A DNA stretch of 64,000 bases from Bradyrhizobium lablabi (GCF_018129385.1 NZ_JAFCLN010000018.1:1-64000); one strand, 5' to 3'. Positions 1 through 9,561 are shown, numbered from the stretch's first letter. The notes: generated by a model from the sequence alone, not told the origin. Numbers and translations: made by a program.

Positions 1-412
1 CCTGCGCAATGGTGTTACGGCTTACTTCGTGATCTTCCCGGTGGGGCGAGCTCGTTGTCACCGTCGCCGGCAGCTCACGCAAGAGCCAGCCGACTTGACG
101 CCAGCATCGCGGCGTCAGAACCACACGACTTGACCGTACGCAGCCCGGCTTGGCCAAGAGGCTTCGCCGGGCACGGCCCGTGCGTCCTCTCTTGAAGCGC
201 AACGCCACTCGCCTGTGGCGCCACTGCGTCCATCGCATCCCGCGCCCAACGTGTCGTGACGATGGCGATACGCCCCTCATGGTGGGCACGAGACGGCAAC
301 GTTTATAATTCTGATTTTCCGAATTGTAAAGCGAAATATTTTGCGCGGCGGGCCGGATGATCCGAATCGGCTTGAGATTGCTCAGGAAAATAGATTTCAG
401 GCGCAATGGATT
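1..412 (+). repeat. Long dispersed repeat, copy A (cut by window edge)
   Basis: The first 145 bases match 48287-48431 almost base for base. After a divergent stretch of roughly 80 bases, similarity resumes at about 227 (GTCGTGACGATGGCGATACG) and runs to about 412. The window starts inside the element, because copy B extends further upstream to about 48130. No convincing gene lies in 1-631; the short open frames here are repeat-derived. Bases 440-475 carry a further short piece, CCCGGGCTTGTCCCGG, of the kind seen in other repeats. From memory this resembles a widespread Bradyrhizobium intergenic repeat; function unknown. Confidence 0.8.
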
Positions 413-631
413 TTGCGGGCTTTCGCGCGCGGAAGCGATCGTCATGCCCGGGCTTGTCCCGGCCATGACGAGAAAAGTGACCGGTTCCCGGACACAACGA
501 ACCTTCTTTGCGGCGTGCGGGTTTGGGAATGATTTTCTTTTTGGCCACGCAACTTGCGACGGCTAGAATTCAGCCATGATTCAAAATGCCAATACGACTT
601 CGCCGCCAGATCGGCGAACGGGGGTGATCGC

Positions 632-2020
632 ATGAATGCTTCGGCAAGTCGGCACGCGATCATCATCGGCGGCGGCGCCAGCGGCGTTCTGCTCGCTTAT
701 CAGTTGCTGCACCGCTCGACCCCGGAGCTTCGCGTCACGCTGATCGAGCGACGCCCGGATATCGGACGCGGACTTGCGTACCACACCGGCAATCCCGAAC
801 ACGTCCTCAATGTGCGCGTCGCCAATATGAGCGCGCTGCCGGATGAACCGGATCATTTCTGGCGCTGGCTGAATTCCCGTGACGGCGTACCGCCGCCCTG
901 CCCCGACGCATTTTGCTTCGTGCCGCGGCGCATCTATGGCGATTATATTGCAAGCCTGCTGACGACATCCACGGGGCGCTCATCGCACCGGCTAACGGTC
1001 GTGCAGGGCAATTGCATCGACGTCTGCGAAGATGCCGGCGAAATATCGGTCAGCCTGGAAGACGGCAGGCGCTATGCCGGCCATGTCGCGATCCTCGCCA
1101 CCGGCAACGACGTCACATCCAGCTCCCCCTACCATGTCGATCCATGGAGCGCACAGCCGAGTTCCGACATCGATCCCGACGCACCGGTTCTGCTGCTCGG
1201 AACGGGACTCACCATGGTGGATCGCGTCCAGTCGCTGATCCAGGACGGGCATCGTGGACCGATCATTGCCATGTCGCGGCGGGGATTGCTGGCAAAATCC
1301 CATCGCCGCGTCTCCCCCTTTCCGATCGAGGAAGCCGAAGTGCCGTTCGGCGCCGACATCAGCCGCTTGCTCCAATGGCTGCGCGGCAAGATCGATGCGC
1401 ATATGGCGCAAGGCGGGGACTGGCGCAGCGTGATCGACGGTCTGCGTCCCCACACGCAGCGGCTTTGGCGCGAGCTTCCGCAGGCGTCCCGTCGCCGCTT
1501 CCTCGAGCATGCACGCGCCTGGTGGGATGTGCATCGTCATCGCATGGCGCCTGAGGTGGAAGCGCGGATCACGGACGCGCTGTACACCGGCCGGTTGACG
1601 CTGATGGCCGCAAAAATGATCGGGACGGAGCCGGCTCCATCGGGTGCTGTCGTGCGCTATCGCCGGCGCGGCCAGCGCGAGGTCCGCAGCATGGAGGTGG
1701 GCGCGATCATCGATTGCACCGGGATCGTCAAGGATCCCATGGCCTCCGCCAACCCTGCGGTGCGCAGCCTGTTCGAGCGCGGCCTTGCGAGAGTTGACCC
1801 CTTGCGTATCGGCATCGAGACCAGCCCGGAAGGTGCGATCGTCAATCGCGAAGGCGTTCCATCAGAACGGCTGTTCGCCGTGGGACCGCTTACCAGAGCG
1901 GCTTTCTGGGAGATCATCGCCATCCCGGACATACGCAATCAATGCGCCGAGCTTGCCGCCAGACTCGCCCGTATCGACGGGACGAGCCCGGCGGAATTCG
2001 TTGCCGCGTCACAGGCCTAG
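632..2020 (+). CDS. FAD/NAD(P)-binding protein
   Basis: 462-residue flavoprotein-like protein. The N-terminus has a dinucleotide-binding fold, AIIIGGGASGVLLAYQLL, followed by an acidic end of the second strand (LIERRPDIGRG). A second glycine-rich segment, VLLLGTGLTMVD, near residue 190 suggests an NAD(P) site. This arrangement fits the NAD_binding_9 (Pfam 13454) family of FAD/NAD(P)-binding proteins, many of uncharacterised function. I chose ATG 632 over the longer frame from 554 because it is preceded by GGGGGTGATCGC and begins directly before the first strand. It stands alone on this strand and converges on the CoA-transferase gene with a 10-base gap. Substrate unknown. Confidence 0.85.
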   Translation: MNASASRHAIIIGGGASGVLLAYQLLHRSTPELRVTLIERRPDIGRGLAYHTGNPEHVLNVRVANMSALPDEPDHFWRWLNSRDGVPPPCPDAFCFVPRRIYGDYIASLLTTSTGRSSHRLTVVQGNCIDVCEDAGEISVSLEDGRRYAGHVAILATGNDVTSSSPYHVDPWSAQPSSDIDPDAPVLLLGTGLTMVDRVQSLIQDGHRGPIIAMSRRGLLAKSHRRVSPFPIEEAEVPFGADISRLLQWLRGKIDAHMAQGGDWRSVIDGLRPHTQRLWRELPQASRRRFLEHARAWWDVHRHRMAPEVEARITDALYTGRLTLMAAKMIGTEPAPSGAVVRYRRRGQREVRSMEVGAIIDCTGIVKDPMASANPAVRSLFERGLARVDPLRIGIETSPEGAIVNREGVPSERLFAVGPLTRAAFWEIIAIPDIRNQCAELAARLARIDGTSPAEFVAASQA

Positions 2021-2030
2021 CTGTTGCCGG

Positions 2031-3596
2031 CTACTGCACGAACAATGCTTCATCCATCAACACGGGCCGGTCGCTGACGGCGACCGGAAACTCCATCTGT
2101 TCGAGGATGTCCTTTCTGATATCGACACCCTTTGCGACTTCGGTCAGCGCCAGTCCCTCGGCGGTCACCTCGAAGACGGCGCGCTCGGTGATGATCCGGG
2201 CGCGCTGCCCGCGGTTCACCACGCCCTCGCGCACGGGATAGGTGATCTGCTCCGCGGCATTGACGAACTTGCGGACCTTGCCCTCCCTCGCGATGCTCAG
2301 GCCCTGCTTGCCGGCTTCGATCTGTAGCCCTGCCGTGGTGAAGGTCCCCGTGAACACCAGTTCGCGGGCATTATGGGCGATGTCGATAAATCCCCCGGCG
2401 CCCGGATTGAAGCTGCCGAACTTGCTGACGTTGACGTTGCCGGCCGCATCGAACTGCGCAAACGCCAGCGCCGCGAACTTGCAATTGCCGCCGTCGATGA
2501 AATCGAATTGCGCAAGTCCGTCGAGCAGCGCTTCCGGATGGCGGTTTGCGGAAAACTGCCAGTTGCTCATGACGAGGCCGCCGAACGGGCCATGCTCGGT
2601 GGTGAAGGCGTAATCCCTGATCCTGCCGTTGTCGAAGGCGCCCTGCTCCGCCATCACCAGAGGCGTGTCGGAAGCCGCGCCGAAACCGAAGATGCTGACC
2701 ACGCCCGGCTTGACCTCCTGTGCCGTACGGCGCGCGATGATCTTGTCCGCTCCGAACGGCACGCCGGGAATTTTGGAGGAGTCGTAAGGCTGTCCGCCGA
2801 AATAGGCGGCATCATGCTGGACTTCCGTGGTCATCATCTGCTGCGGATCGAGCACGACGTGGTCGACCAGCGCCCCGGGAATCTTCACGGATTGGGCCCG
2901 GCGCGTTCCGCGCTCGACACGCTGCGAGACCTGCGCGATCACGAGGCCGCCACAGGCCTTGGCCGCCAGCGCCAGCGCCAGCGAAGACGACATCAGCGCT
3001 TCGTTCTCGAATGACAAATTGCCGGCGTCGTCGGCCTCGCCGGCACGAATGATCGCGACATCGATGTTCCAGGCTGGATAGAACAGATATGGCTTGCCGC
3101 GAAACTGGATCTTCTCGACCAGACTATCGGTCGAGCGCGATGTCAGACGGCCGCCGGTCTGATCGGGGTCGATGTAGCAGCCAAGTCCGATCTCGGTCAT
3201 GTAGCCGGGGCTTTTGCGCGCGACTTCCCGCAGCCACTGCATGCTGGCACCGATCGGCCAGCTATAGGCCTCGATGGCATTCTCGCGGATCAGGCGCATC
3301 AGTTCAGGGCGCTTGCCGGTCGCCGGATTCATCGGGTTGATGTAGGAGCCCGAGACGATCCGCTTCATCAGTCCTTCGATGGCAACGTGGTCCATGCCGC
3401 GGATGCCGACGCCGTCGCCGGTGCCGCACGGAAAATAGAATGTGAGGTCGCGCGGCGCGCCTTCGCTGCGATAGCGCGCGGCGAGGCTCTTGAGGACAAG
3501 GTCCGGCGTGATCCAGCCGATGACGCCGACGCTGGCAACGGTCTGGCCGCTCTTGATTGTTGCGACCGCGGCTTCTGCGGAACAGAACTTGTTCAT
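2031..3596 (-). CDS. Acyl-CoA:acetate/3-ketoacid CoA-transferase, fused alpha-beta
   Basis: 521 residues, matching the size of fused family I CoA-transferases such as YdiF and propionate CoA-transferase. The N-terminal half contains GQTVASVGVIGWITPD and GTGDGVGIRGMDH. The C-terminal half has TTEHGPFGG, placing the family's catalytic glutamate at E334 (E333 in YdiF, from memory). The enzyme would move CoA between a carboxylic acid and acetyl- or another acyl-CoA. It is the last gene of the leftward operon that starts near 10971, 17 bases after an enoyl-CoA hydratase, which suggests activation of a carboxylic acid before or during beta-oxidation-like degradation. Substrate not predictable. Confidence 0.9.
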   Translation of the reverse strand: MNKFCSAEAAVATIKSGQTVASVGVIGWITPDLVLKSLAARYRSEGAPRDLTFYFPCGTGDGVGIRGMDHVAIEGLMKRIVSGSYINPMNPATGKRPELMRLIRENAIEAYSWPIGASMQWLREVARKSPGYMTEIGLGCYIDPDQTGGRLTSRSTDSLVEKIQFRGKPYLFYPAWNIDVAIIRAGEADDAGNLSFENEALMSSSLALALAAKACGGLVIAQVSQRVERGTRRAQSVKIPGALVDHVVLDPQQMMTTEVQHDAAYFGGQPYDSSKIPGVPFGADKIIARRTAQEVKPGVVSIFGFGAASDTPLVMAEQGAFDNGRIRDYAFTTEHGPFGGLVMSNWQFSANRHPEALLDGLAQFDFIDGGNCKFAALAFAQFDAAGNVNVSKFGSFNPGAGGFIDIAHNARELVFTGTFTTAGLQIEAGKQGLSIAREGKVRKFVNAAEQITYPVREGVVNRGQRARIITERAVFEVTAEGLALTEVAKGVDIRKDILEQMEFPVAVSDRPVLMDEALFVQ

Positions 3597-3613
3597 CGGG
3601 TATCCCTTAAGAA

Positions 3614-4357
3614 TTAAACCTTCATGCCGAACTTGCGCAGCGTCGCCTTCGAGGCGTCGTCGTTGCAGTTCTCCGCAAAAATTCGGTTGGCGAGCATGTC
3701 GCTGGCCTCAGTGTTGCCATTGATCAGGGGCGCAAAGAACCGCTTGGTGCTGGCGATGGCGACGCGCGGAAGCGCGGCGAGCCGCTCCGCCACCGCAATC
3801 GCTTCGCTCTCGACGTCGGAATGCGGCACCAGATAATCCGCAAGCTTGAGTTCATAGGCTTGCGTTCCCGTGATCGGCTCGCTCGCCCAGACCAGCCGCC
3901 GTGCGGTCACCGGACCAACCCGCGCGGCAAGCGAAGCCAGCGCCCAGGGCGGCAGCCAGCCGTTCGGCACCTCCGGCATATGCCAGCGGCATTCCGGATG
4001 CGTCACGATCAAGTCGCAGCCGACGGCGAGGCCTACGCCGCCGCCGAGCGCAAATCCGCTGACCGCGGCGACCACGGGCTTTTCCAGAAATCCGATCGCG
4101 CGCACGATGCGCGCGGTTTCGGCCTCGTGATGGCACATCTGCGGGATGTTCATCGTCGCCAGCTCCTTCAGATCGCTGCCGGCACAAAAGCCCGGCGCGG
4201 TCGCGGAGACGACGATGGAGGCAACGCCGTCATCGTGCTCGAGCTCGGCGAAGGCGCGATCGAAATCTCGCATCAGCTCGGTGCCGAGCGCGTTGCGCCG
4301 GTTCGACCGGTCGATGGTGAGGATCGCAACCTGGCCCTGCTGCCGCCGCTTCAACAT
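3614..4357 (-). CDS. Enoyl-CoA hydratase/isomerase family protein
   Basis: 247 residues from ATG 4357; the frame stays open upstream to 4654 but that extension overlaps the preceding gene and is low-complexity. Crotonase-fold features are visible: the start VAILTIDRSNRRNALG, the oxyanion-hole loop APGFCAGSDLKEL, and the second loop AVSGFALGGGVGLAVGCDL. The usual second catalytic glutamate region reads WHMPEVPNGWLPPWA. It is closely related to the gene immediately upstream (4383-5123); both share PEVP-GWL-PWA and FCAGSDLK, so they look like a tandem duplication. Likely hydration or isomerisation of an acyl-CoA intermediate in the same pathway. Confidence 0.9.
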   Translation of the reverse strand: MLKRRQQGQVAILTIDRSNRRNALGTELMRDFDRAFAELEHDDGVASIVVSATAPGFCAGSDLKELATMNIPQMCHHEAETARIVRAIGFLEKPVVAAVSGFALGGGVGLAVGCDLIVTHPECRWHMPEVPNGWLPPWALASLAARVGPVTARRLVWASEPITGTQAYELKLADYLVPHSDVESEAIAVAERLAALPRVAIASTKRFFAPLINGNTEASDMLANRIFAENCNDDASKATLRKFGMKV

Positions 4358-4382
4358 GGACAGACCTTTCGTTTCTTGTTGG

Positions 4383-5123
4383 TCATCGGCTGCCGAACCG
4401 CTCGAGCGTTTCGCGCGCAACCGGGTGACGGCAATTACCGGCAAAGACCTCGTTCGCCTCGATATCAAGAACTTCGGAAAGACCGGATATGCCAGGCGTG
4501 AAGAAGCGCTTGGTGGCGGAGACCGATGCCGCCGGCAGATCGGCCAGCCGCTGCGCCAGCGCGATTGCGGTTTCAAGTGCGCGGCCGCTCTCGGCGAGAT
4601 GATCGACAACGCCGAGCCGCATCGCTTCGCGTCCGTCGAACGCTTCGCTCGCAAAGCAAAGTTTTCGCGCCGACACCGCCCCTACCCGCGCAACCAGCGC
4701 ACCAAGCCCCCACGGCGTCAGCCAGCCGATCGGCACTTCCGGCAAATGCCACCGTGCGGAATCGGACGACACCACGAGATCGCAGGAAACGGCCAGGATG
4801 AAGCCGCCGCCGAGCGCAAACCCTTCGACCGCAGCGATCACAGGCTTGCGGACAAAGCCGATCAGCCGGGCCATGTCGCCGGTCTCGGCTTCGAACCGGC
4901 ACATCTCTTCGAGCGAGAGACGGCCGATGAATTTCAGATCGCTGCCGGCGCAAAAGCCGGGCGACTCTCCGGTCAGCACGATGGCGGCGATGTCCGGATC
5001 CGCGTCAAAGCGCCGGAACGCCCCGACCAACGCCGCGACCAGATCGCGGTCCATCGCATTGCGCCGCTGCGGCCTGTTGATGGAGAGGATACCGATCCGG
5101 CCCTGCGTCGTGACGTCAAGCAT
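4383..5123 (-). CDS. Enoyl-CoA hydratase/isomerase family protein
   Basis: 246 residues. Crotonase motifs: IGILSINRPQRRNAMD at the N-terminus, oxyanion loop SPGFCAGSDLKFIG, and AVEGFALGGGFILAVSCDLV. The shared segment WHLPEVPIGWLTPWGLG makes it a paralogue of the next gene downstream. The start overlaps the stop of the ABC ATPase gene by 8 bases, so both are read from one mRNA. Retention of two similar crotonases side by side suggests successive steps or different stereochemistry or chain substrates; the sequence does not tell which. Confidence 0.9.
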   Translation of the reverse strand: MLDVTTQGRIGILSINRPQRRNAMDRDLVAALVGAFRRFDADPDIAAIVLTGESPGFCAGSDLKFIGRLSLEEMCRFEAETGDMARLIGFVRKPVIAAVEGFALGGGFILAVSCDLVVSSDSARWHLPEVPIGWLTPWGLGALVARVGAVSARKLCFASEAFDGREAMRLGVVDHLAESGRALETAIALAQRLADLPAASVSATKRFFTPGISGLSEVLDIEANEVFAGNCRHPVARETLERFGSR

Positions 5124-5835
5124 CGGCCGCCTCCGCGCCGAAGTAGAGTTGTGCGACGACGGGCGATTCCTTCAACTGCTCCGGTGTGCCCTGCGCCGAA
5201 ATGGCGCCTGCGGCAAGCACGTAGGCGCGGCTTGCGACTTCCAGCGCCATCGCCGCATTCTGTTCGGCGAGCAGGATGGTCATGCCGTCTCGCGCCAGCT
5301 TCATCACGGTCGCCGAGATTTCATCGACGATGACGGGTGCGAGCCCGAGCGTCGGCTCGTCGAGCAGCAGACATTTCGGCCTGGCCATCAATCCGCGCGC
5401 GATCGCCACCATTTGCTGTTCGCCGCCGGACATCGAGCCGGCGCGCTGGTTGCGACGCTCGCCGAGCCTCGGAAACATCGCGAACATGGCGTCGATGTCG
5501 GGCTGGATGTGGTTGCGATCGGCGCGGTGGTAGGCGCCCATGATCAGGTTCTCGAGCACGGTGGACTGCGCAAAGACCTGACGGCCCTCGGGCACCAGCG
5601 CGATGCCGAGGCCGACGCGCTTCGGCGTCGACAGGGACTCGATCTCGGTGCCATCAAGCTTGATGGAGCCGGAGGTCGCACGCTTCAAGCCCGCGATCAG
5701 GCGCATGGTCGTCGACTTGCCGGCGGCGTTCGCGCCGATCAGAGCGACTACTTCGCCGGCCTCGACCTTGAGATCGATCGAGCGCAAGACCTGGTTCTTG
5801 CCGTAATGGGCGGAGATCGCGGAAAGCTCAAGCAT
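5116..5835 (-). CDS. Branched-chain amino acid-type ABC transporter ATPase (LivF-like)
   Basis: 239 residues, the usual LivF length. Walker A is GANAAGKST (a variant with alanine in place of glycine at the fourth position), the signature is SGGEQQM, and Walker B is CLLLDEPTLGLAP. It is part of the contiguous leftward set of binding protein, LivH, LivM, LivG and LivF (8392-9561, 7529-8389, 6585-7532, 5828-6595, 5116-5835), overlapping LivG by 8 bases. HAAT-family transporters carry branched-chain amino acids but also amides, short carboxylates and aromatic acids. The catabolic genes downstream suggest the imported compound is degraded by this operon. Confidence 0.92.
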   Translation of the reverse strand: MLELSAISAHYGKNQVLRSIDLKVEAGEVVALIGANAAGKSTTMRLIAGLKRATSGSIKLDGTEIESLSTPKRVGLGIALVPEGRQVFAQSTVLENLIMGAYHRADRNHIQPDIDAMFAMFPRLGERRNQRAGSMSGGEQQMVAIARGLMARPKCLLLDEPTLGLAPVIVDEISATVMKLARDGMTILLAEQNAAMALEVASRAYVLAAGAISAQGTPEQLKESPVVAQLYFGAEAADA

Positions 5836-6595
5836 GGTGGCTGCGTCCGAGGTAAGCCTTCACCACGGCGGGATCGGCGAGCACGTCGTTCGGACGGCCC
5901 TGCGCGATCTTGCAGCCCTGCTGAAGCGCAATCGCCTGATCGGCGAACTTGGCGAGAAACGCCACCTTGTGGTCGATGATGCAGAGCGTGGTGCCGTGCG
6001 CGCGCAAATCGCGAAGCACGTTCTCCAGATTATGGATTTCGTCGTTGCCGAGGCCCGATGCCGGCTCGTCCAGCAAGAGCAGCTCCGGTTCGCACATCAT
6101 GGCCATGGCGACGCCGAGCATTTTCTCCTCGCCATAGGACAGCTCGGCCGCGGATTTTTCCGACGCGCCCTGGAGGCGGCACAGCGTCAGCGCCTTCTCC
6201 GCACGGGCGCGCAACACGGCTTCGCCCCTGCCGGGCGCGAGAAAACTGCTCAGGCGGCTGTGATCCTTGATGCGGGTGAATGCGAGGAAGCTTGCGATCA
6301 TGACGTGCTCGAATACCGAAAGCTCGGAAAACAGTTGCGGGTTCTGGAACGTCTTGATCACGCCGCGCGAGGCGATGACGTTCGGGCGCGCGCCGGCGAT
6401 ATCCTCGCCCTTCCAGAACACGCGGCCCGCGGTCGGCGGCAACAGTCCCGCCAGCAGGCTGAGCAGCGTGGTCTTTCCGGAGCCGTTCGGCCCGAATATG
6501 CCGATGATCTCGCCCTTCTCGATGCCGAACGAGACGTCCGACACCGCGACGAGGCCGCCGAAGCGCTTGGTGAGATTTTCGACCTTAAGAAGCAT
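5828..6595 (-). CDS. Branched-chain amino acid-type ABC transporter ATPase (LivG-like)
   Basis: 255 residues from ATG 6595, preceded by AAAAGGCGG. The frame is open to 6634 but that would overlap the LivM gene by 50 bases. Motifs: Walker A GPNGSGKTT, signature LSYGEEKML (a variant of LSGGQ), Walker B LLLLDEPASGLG, and the C-terminal BCA_ABC_TP_C-type tail ending AYLGRS that typifies LivG. Cytoplasmic partner of LivF in the five-part importer. Start overlaps the LivM stop by 11 bases. Confidence 0.92.
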   Translation of the reverse strand: MLLKVENLTKRFGGLVAVSDVSFGIEKGEIIGIFGPNGSGKTTLLSLLAGLLPPTAGRVFWKGEDIAGARPNVIASRGVIKTFQNPQLFSELSVFEHVMIASFLAFTRIKDHSRLSSFLAPGRGEAVLRARAEKALTLCRLQGASEKSAAELSYGEEKMLGVAMAMMCEPELLLLDEPASGLGNDEIHNLENVLRDLRAHGTTLCIIDHKVAFLAKFADQAIALQQGCKIAQGRPNDVLADPAVVKAYLGRSHHA

Positions 6596-7532
6596 GGGCC
6601 CGCCTTTTGAAAAAGCCGGCAGCGAGCCCGACAATTCCGCGCGGCATCACCAGGATCACCAGGATCAGGATCATGCCGTAGACCGCGACCCGCAGCTCCG
6701 CGGGCAGTTCGATCAGATGCGGCAGCGACGTCAGCACGAGCGAGCCGACCACCGGCCCGAGGATGGTGGAAACGCCGCCGAGCAGCGCCATGGCTATGGC
6801 GTCGAGCGATTGCGTGACGGAAAGGTAGGACGGCTCGATGAAGCCGGTGTAGAAGCCGTAGAGCGCGCCGGCAAAGGAAGCGATCACGTTGGAAATCGTG
6901 AACGCCAGCAGCTTGTAGCGAAACGTATCGATGCCGAGCGTCTGGGCGAGATCTTCGTTGAGCCGGATCGCGGAAAAATTCCGTCCGATCCACGAGCGCA
7001 TCAGCAGCGCGGAAAACGCCAGCACGACCGTCAACGAGACCAGGGTGAGGAAGTACCAGGGAGTCGTTTGCTCGATCTTGACGATGCCGCTGCCGGGCAG
7101 CCAGAGCGTCGGCTTTTCCAGCACCAGCATCCCCAGCGTTCCGTTGGTCACGCTGGTCCAGTTCAGCGCGATCAGCCGGCAGAGTTCGGCAAAGGCCATC
7201 GTCACGACCGCGAAGTAGAACTCCTTCAGCCGGAACTTGAAACAGATCCAGCCGATGACGATCGAAACCAGCACGACGACCACCACCGCAACGAGATAGC
7301 CGAGCCAGAATGGCAGGCTGAATCGCAGCATCGACAGGAACGTGACGTAGCTGCCGATGCCGAAAGCCGCGGCATGAAACATCGTCAATTGCCCGGCACC
7401 GCCGAACACGATGTTGAATCCAACCGCCAGAATGCTCAACAGGAACGAGAATATGAGAACCGTCAGAACCGTGTCGCTCGTCACGACCAGCGGCAGCAGG
7501 TAGAGTGGGATCAGTAACCAAAGCGCTTTCAC
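6585..7532 (-). CDS. Branched-chain amino acid-type ABC transporter permease (LivM-like)
   Basis: 315 residues with several hydrophobic helices, including one beginning near residue 25 (LTVLIFSFLLSILAVGFN). The family signature GQLTMFHAAAFGIGSY (GQ-S-G-AAFMGIGAY-type) follows, with the LivM loop MRSWIGRNFSAIRLNEDLAQTLG split across the usual EAA-like region. Inner-membrane permease subunit that pairs with the LivH gene upstream; their reading frames overlap by 4 bases (7529-7532). Confidence 0.92.
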   Translation of the reverse strand: MKALWLLIPLYLLPLVVTSDTVLTVLIFSFLLSILAVGFNIVFGGAGQLTMFHAAAFGIGSYVTFLSMLRFSLPFWLGYLVAVVVVVLVSIVIGWICFKFRLKEFYFAVVTMAFAELCRLIALNWTSVTNGTLGMLVLEKPTLWLPGSGIVKIEQTTPWYFLTLVSLTVVLAFSALLMRSWIGRNFSAIRLNEDLAQTLGIDTFRYKLLAFTISNVIASFAGALYGFYTGFIEPSYLSVTQSLDAIAMALLGGVSTILGPVVGSLVLTSLPHLIELPAELRVAVYGMILILVILVMPRGIVGLAAGFFKRRAHAS

Positions 7533-8389
7533 TTCTGGCCTCCGAACAAGCCGGCGGGCCGGAACAGCAGGATCGCGACGAGGAAGACAAGGCCATAGGC
7601 GTCGCGGAAAGCGGATGGCAGATAGAGCGAGCCGACGGACTCAGTGACGCCAAGGATCACACCGCCGGCGAGCGCGCCCAAGAGATTGCCGACGCCGGCG
7701 AGGATCGCGGACTCCACCCCCTTCAGGATGAACAGACCGCCCAGCGAAGGCTCCAGCGAGAACAAGCAGGCGTAGAGCGCGCCGCCAAAACCCGCGATGG
7801 CGCAGGAATAAACCACCACCCCGGTCTGGAGCAGCTTGGTGGGAACGCCCATCAGCATGGCCGCCTCCGGGTTCTGCGCATAGGCGCGCGTCGCCCGGCC
7901 AAGCCATGCCCGCGACAGCCCGAGCCAGGTCAGACCGATCACGGCCGCCAGCAACAGGAAAGCCACCACCTTCATGCGCGGCAGCGTGATCGCACCGAGA
8001 GTCCATGATCCCGCAATGACGGGATCCATGTTCTTGGGCGTCGTCGTAAACAAGAGCAGAGCCACGCTTTCCGTCACCGAAATCAGGCCGATCGAAACCA
8101 GCAGCCCGTTGACCAGATTGTTGCGCGTGAAGCGAAACAACGCTTGGTCGGCCAAAAGACCGGCCACGGCGGAAATCACCACCGCGAGCGCCACGGCGAC
8201 CGGAAAGGGAAACCTCGCCAGATCGGTGAAGTACCAGGTCGCGTAGGCCCCGATCATCATGAACTGCCCGAGGGCGAAGTTCACGATGCCGGTGATGCCG
8301 AACGTCATCGTCACGCCGAGCGCGATGATTCCGTACAACGAGCCGAGTATGATCCCGTTGAGGATCTGGCCGACAACAACTTGCGTCAT
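7529..8389 (-). CDS. Branched-chain amino acid-type ABC transporter permease (LivH-like)
   Basis: 286 residues from ATG 8389, just 2 bases after the binding-protein stop. The frame continues upstream to 8614 but only as a shadow of the binding-protein gene. The start QVVVGQILNGIILGSLYG and the following GVTMTFGITGIVNFALGQ are typical of LivH permeases. The conserved loop is WLGRATRAYAQNPEAAMLMG. Inner-membrane subunit of the importer encoded at 5116-9561. Confidence 0.92.
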   Translation of the reverse strand: MTQVVVGQILNGIILGSLYGIIALGVTMTFGITGIVNFALGQFMMIGAYATWYFTDLARFPFPVAVALAVVISAVAGLLADQALFRFTRNNLVNGLLVSIGLISVTESVALLLFTTTPKNMDPVIAGSWTLGAITLPRMKVVAFLLLAAVIGLTWLGLSRAWLGRATRAYAQNPEAAMLMGVPTKLLQTGVVVYSCAIAGFGGALYACLFSLEPSLGGLFILKGVESAILAGVGNLLGALAGGVILGVTESVGSLYLPSAFRDAYGLVFLVAILLFRPAGLFGGQK

Positions 8390-8391
8390 GC

Positions 8392-9561
8392 TTACGGCTC
8401 GACGTGCACCACTTCCTTGGTGCCGCCTTTCCTCAAGTGAACGATATCGAAGTCGAAGATCTGCTCGCTGGTGGCGTCGAAGCTGATCTTCCACATGCCC
8501 TGGTAGGTCATCGACAGCAGGGCCTTGCGGATCTTTTCGACATCGTCGACCGTGCCGGCCTTCTTCATCGCCTCGACCAGCATGTAGACATGGTCGTAGC
8601 AGGAAGACGAACACAGCGGCGCCTGGTCGTACGGGAAGTCACGCTTGTAGAATGCCTTGTAGGCGTCGACGAAGTGCTTGACCTTCGGCTCCTTCTTTTC
8701 GGCCTCTTCGAAATCCTTCGGCACGTAGACGATGTAATCTTCCAGGCCGTCCTTGTTCTTCAGCCCCGGCCCGGTCGAGCCGCGCACCAGGAAGAATTTC
8801 TTGGAGTAGTTGCCCTCGATCGACTGACGCACGATGTCGTAGAGCGCCGCATCGGAATAGCCGGGGAAGAGATAGTCCGGCTTGAACCCGGCGATCTTGG
8901 CGAGAACGGGCGAGAAATCCTTGGTGCCCGGCTCGAAATATTCGGTCATGGTTTCGATGCCGCGGGCCTTGAAGATCGGCTCGTAGATATCGCCGAGAAT
9001 CTTGCCGCCGGAGTCGTTCTGGAACAGCATCGCCACCTTTTTCGGATTGGCGGTCTTGACCAGATAGTCGACCATCTTCTCGCCAAAGCCCTTCGGCCCC
9101 GCGTCCCAATTCCAGGTGCGGATGACGAATTCGTTGCCGGGCTGGCCGACGAATTCATGGATGCGCGTGCCGCCGCCCATCATCAGGAACTTGCCGTTGA
9201 ACTGCTTGGCGTAGGGGAAGACCGTCACGAACACGTTCGAGAGGAACGGGCCGAACACGAACTTCACCTTGTCCTGCTCCAGCAGCTTCTTGAGCTGGAT
9301 GGTGGCCTCTTTCGGATCGCCGCGCGTGTCGAGCGCGATCAGTTCGAGCTTGTAGGTGGTCTCGCCGACCTTGAAGCCGCCGGCCTTGTTGATTTCGTCG
9401 ACTGCGATCGGAACGCCCTGCGACGACATATAGCCGTAGATCGCATTCGGCCCGGTCTGGGCCTCGATCTGACCGATCTTCACCGTCTGCGCGCTGGCAA
9501 AATGCGGAACGGCGGCCGCAAGCAGCGCCGCGGCGAAGCATCCTTTGACCATACTTTTCAT
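8392..9561 (-). CDS. ABC transporter substrate-binding protein (Leu/Ile/Val-binding type)
   Basis: 389 residues with a clear Sec signal peptide: MKSMVKGCFAAALLAAAV followed by a likely cleavage after FASA|Q near residue 24. The mature part begins TVKIGQIEAQTGPNAIYG, a peripla_BP_6 start, and contains LIALDTRGDPKEA and the central VAMLFQNDSGG. It is a periplasmic receptor that defines the specificity of the adjacent LivHMGF set. First transporter gene after the FAD oxidoreductase, separated from it by 75 bases. Ligand unknown; the operon suggests an organic acid rather than an amino acid. Confidence 0.9.
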   Translation of the reverse strand: MKSMVKGCFAAALLAAAVPHFASAQTVKIGQIEAQTGPNAIYGYMSSQGVPIAVDEINKAGGFKVGETTYKLELIALDTRGDPKEATIQLKKLLEQDKVKFVFGPFLSNVFVTVFPYAKQFNGKFLMMGGGTRIHEFVGQPGNEFVIRTWNWDAGPKGFGEKMVDYLVKTANPKKVAMLFQNDSGGKILGDIYEPIFKARGIETMTEYFEPGTKDFSPVLAKIAGFKPDYLFPGYSDAALYDIVRQSIEGNYSKKFFLVRGSTGPGLKNKDGLEDYIVYVPKDFEEAEKKEPKVKHFVDAYKAFYKRDFPYDQAPLCSSSCYDHVYMLVEAMKKAGTVDDVEKIRKALLSMTYQGMWKISFDATSEQIFDFDIVHLRKGGTKEVVHVEP

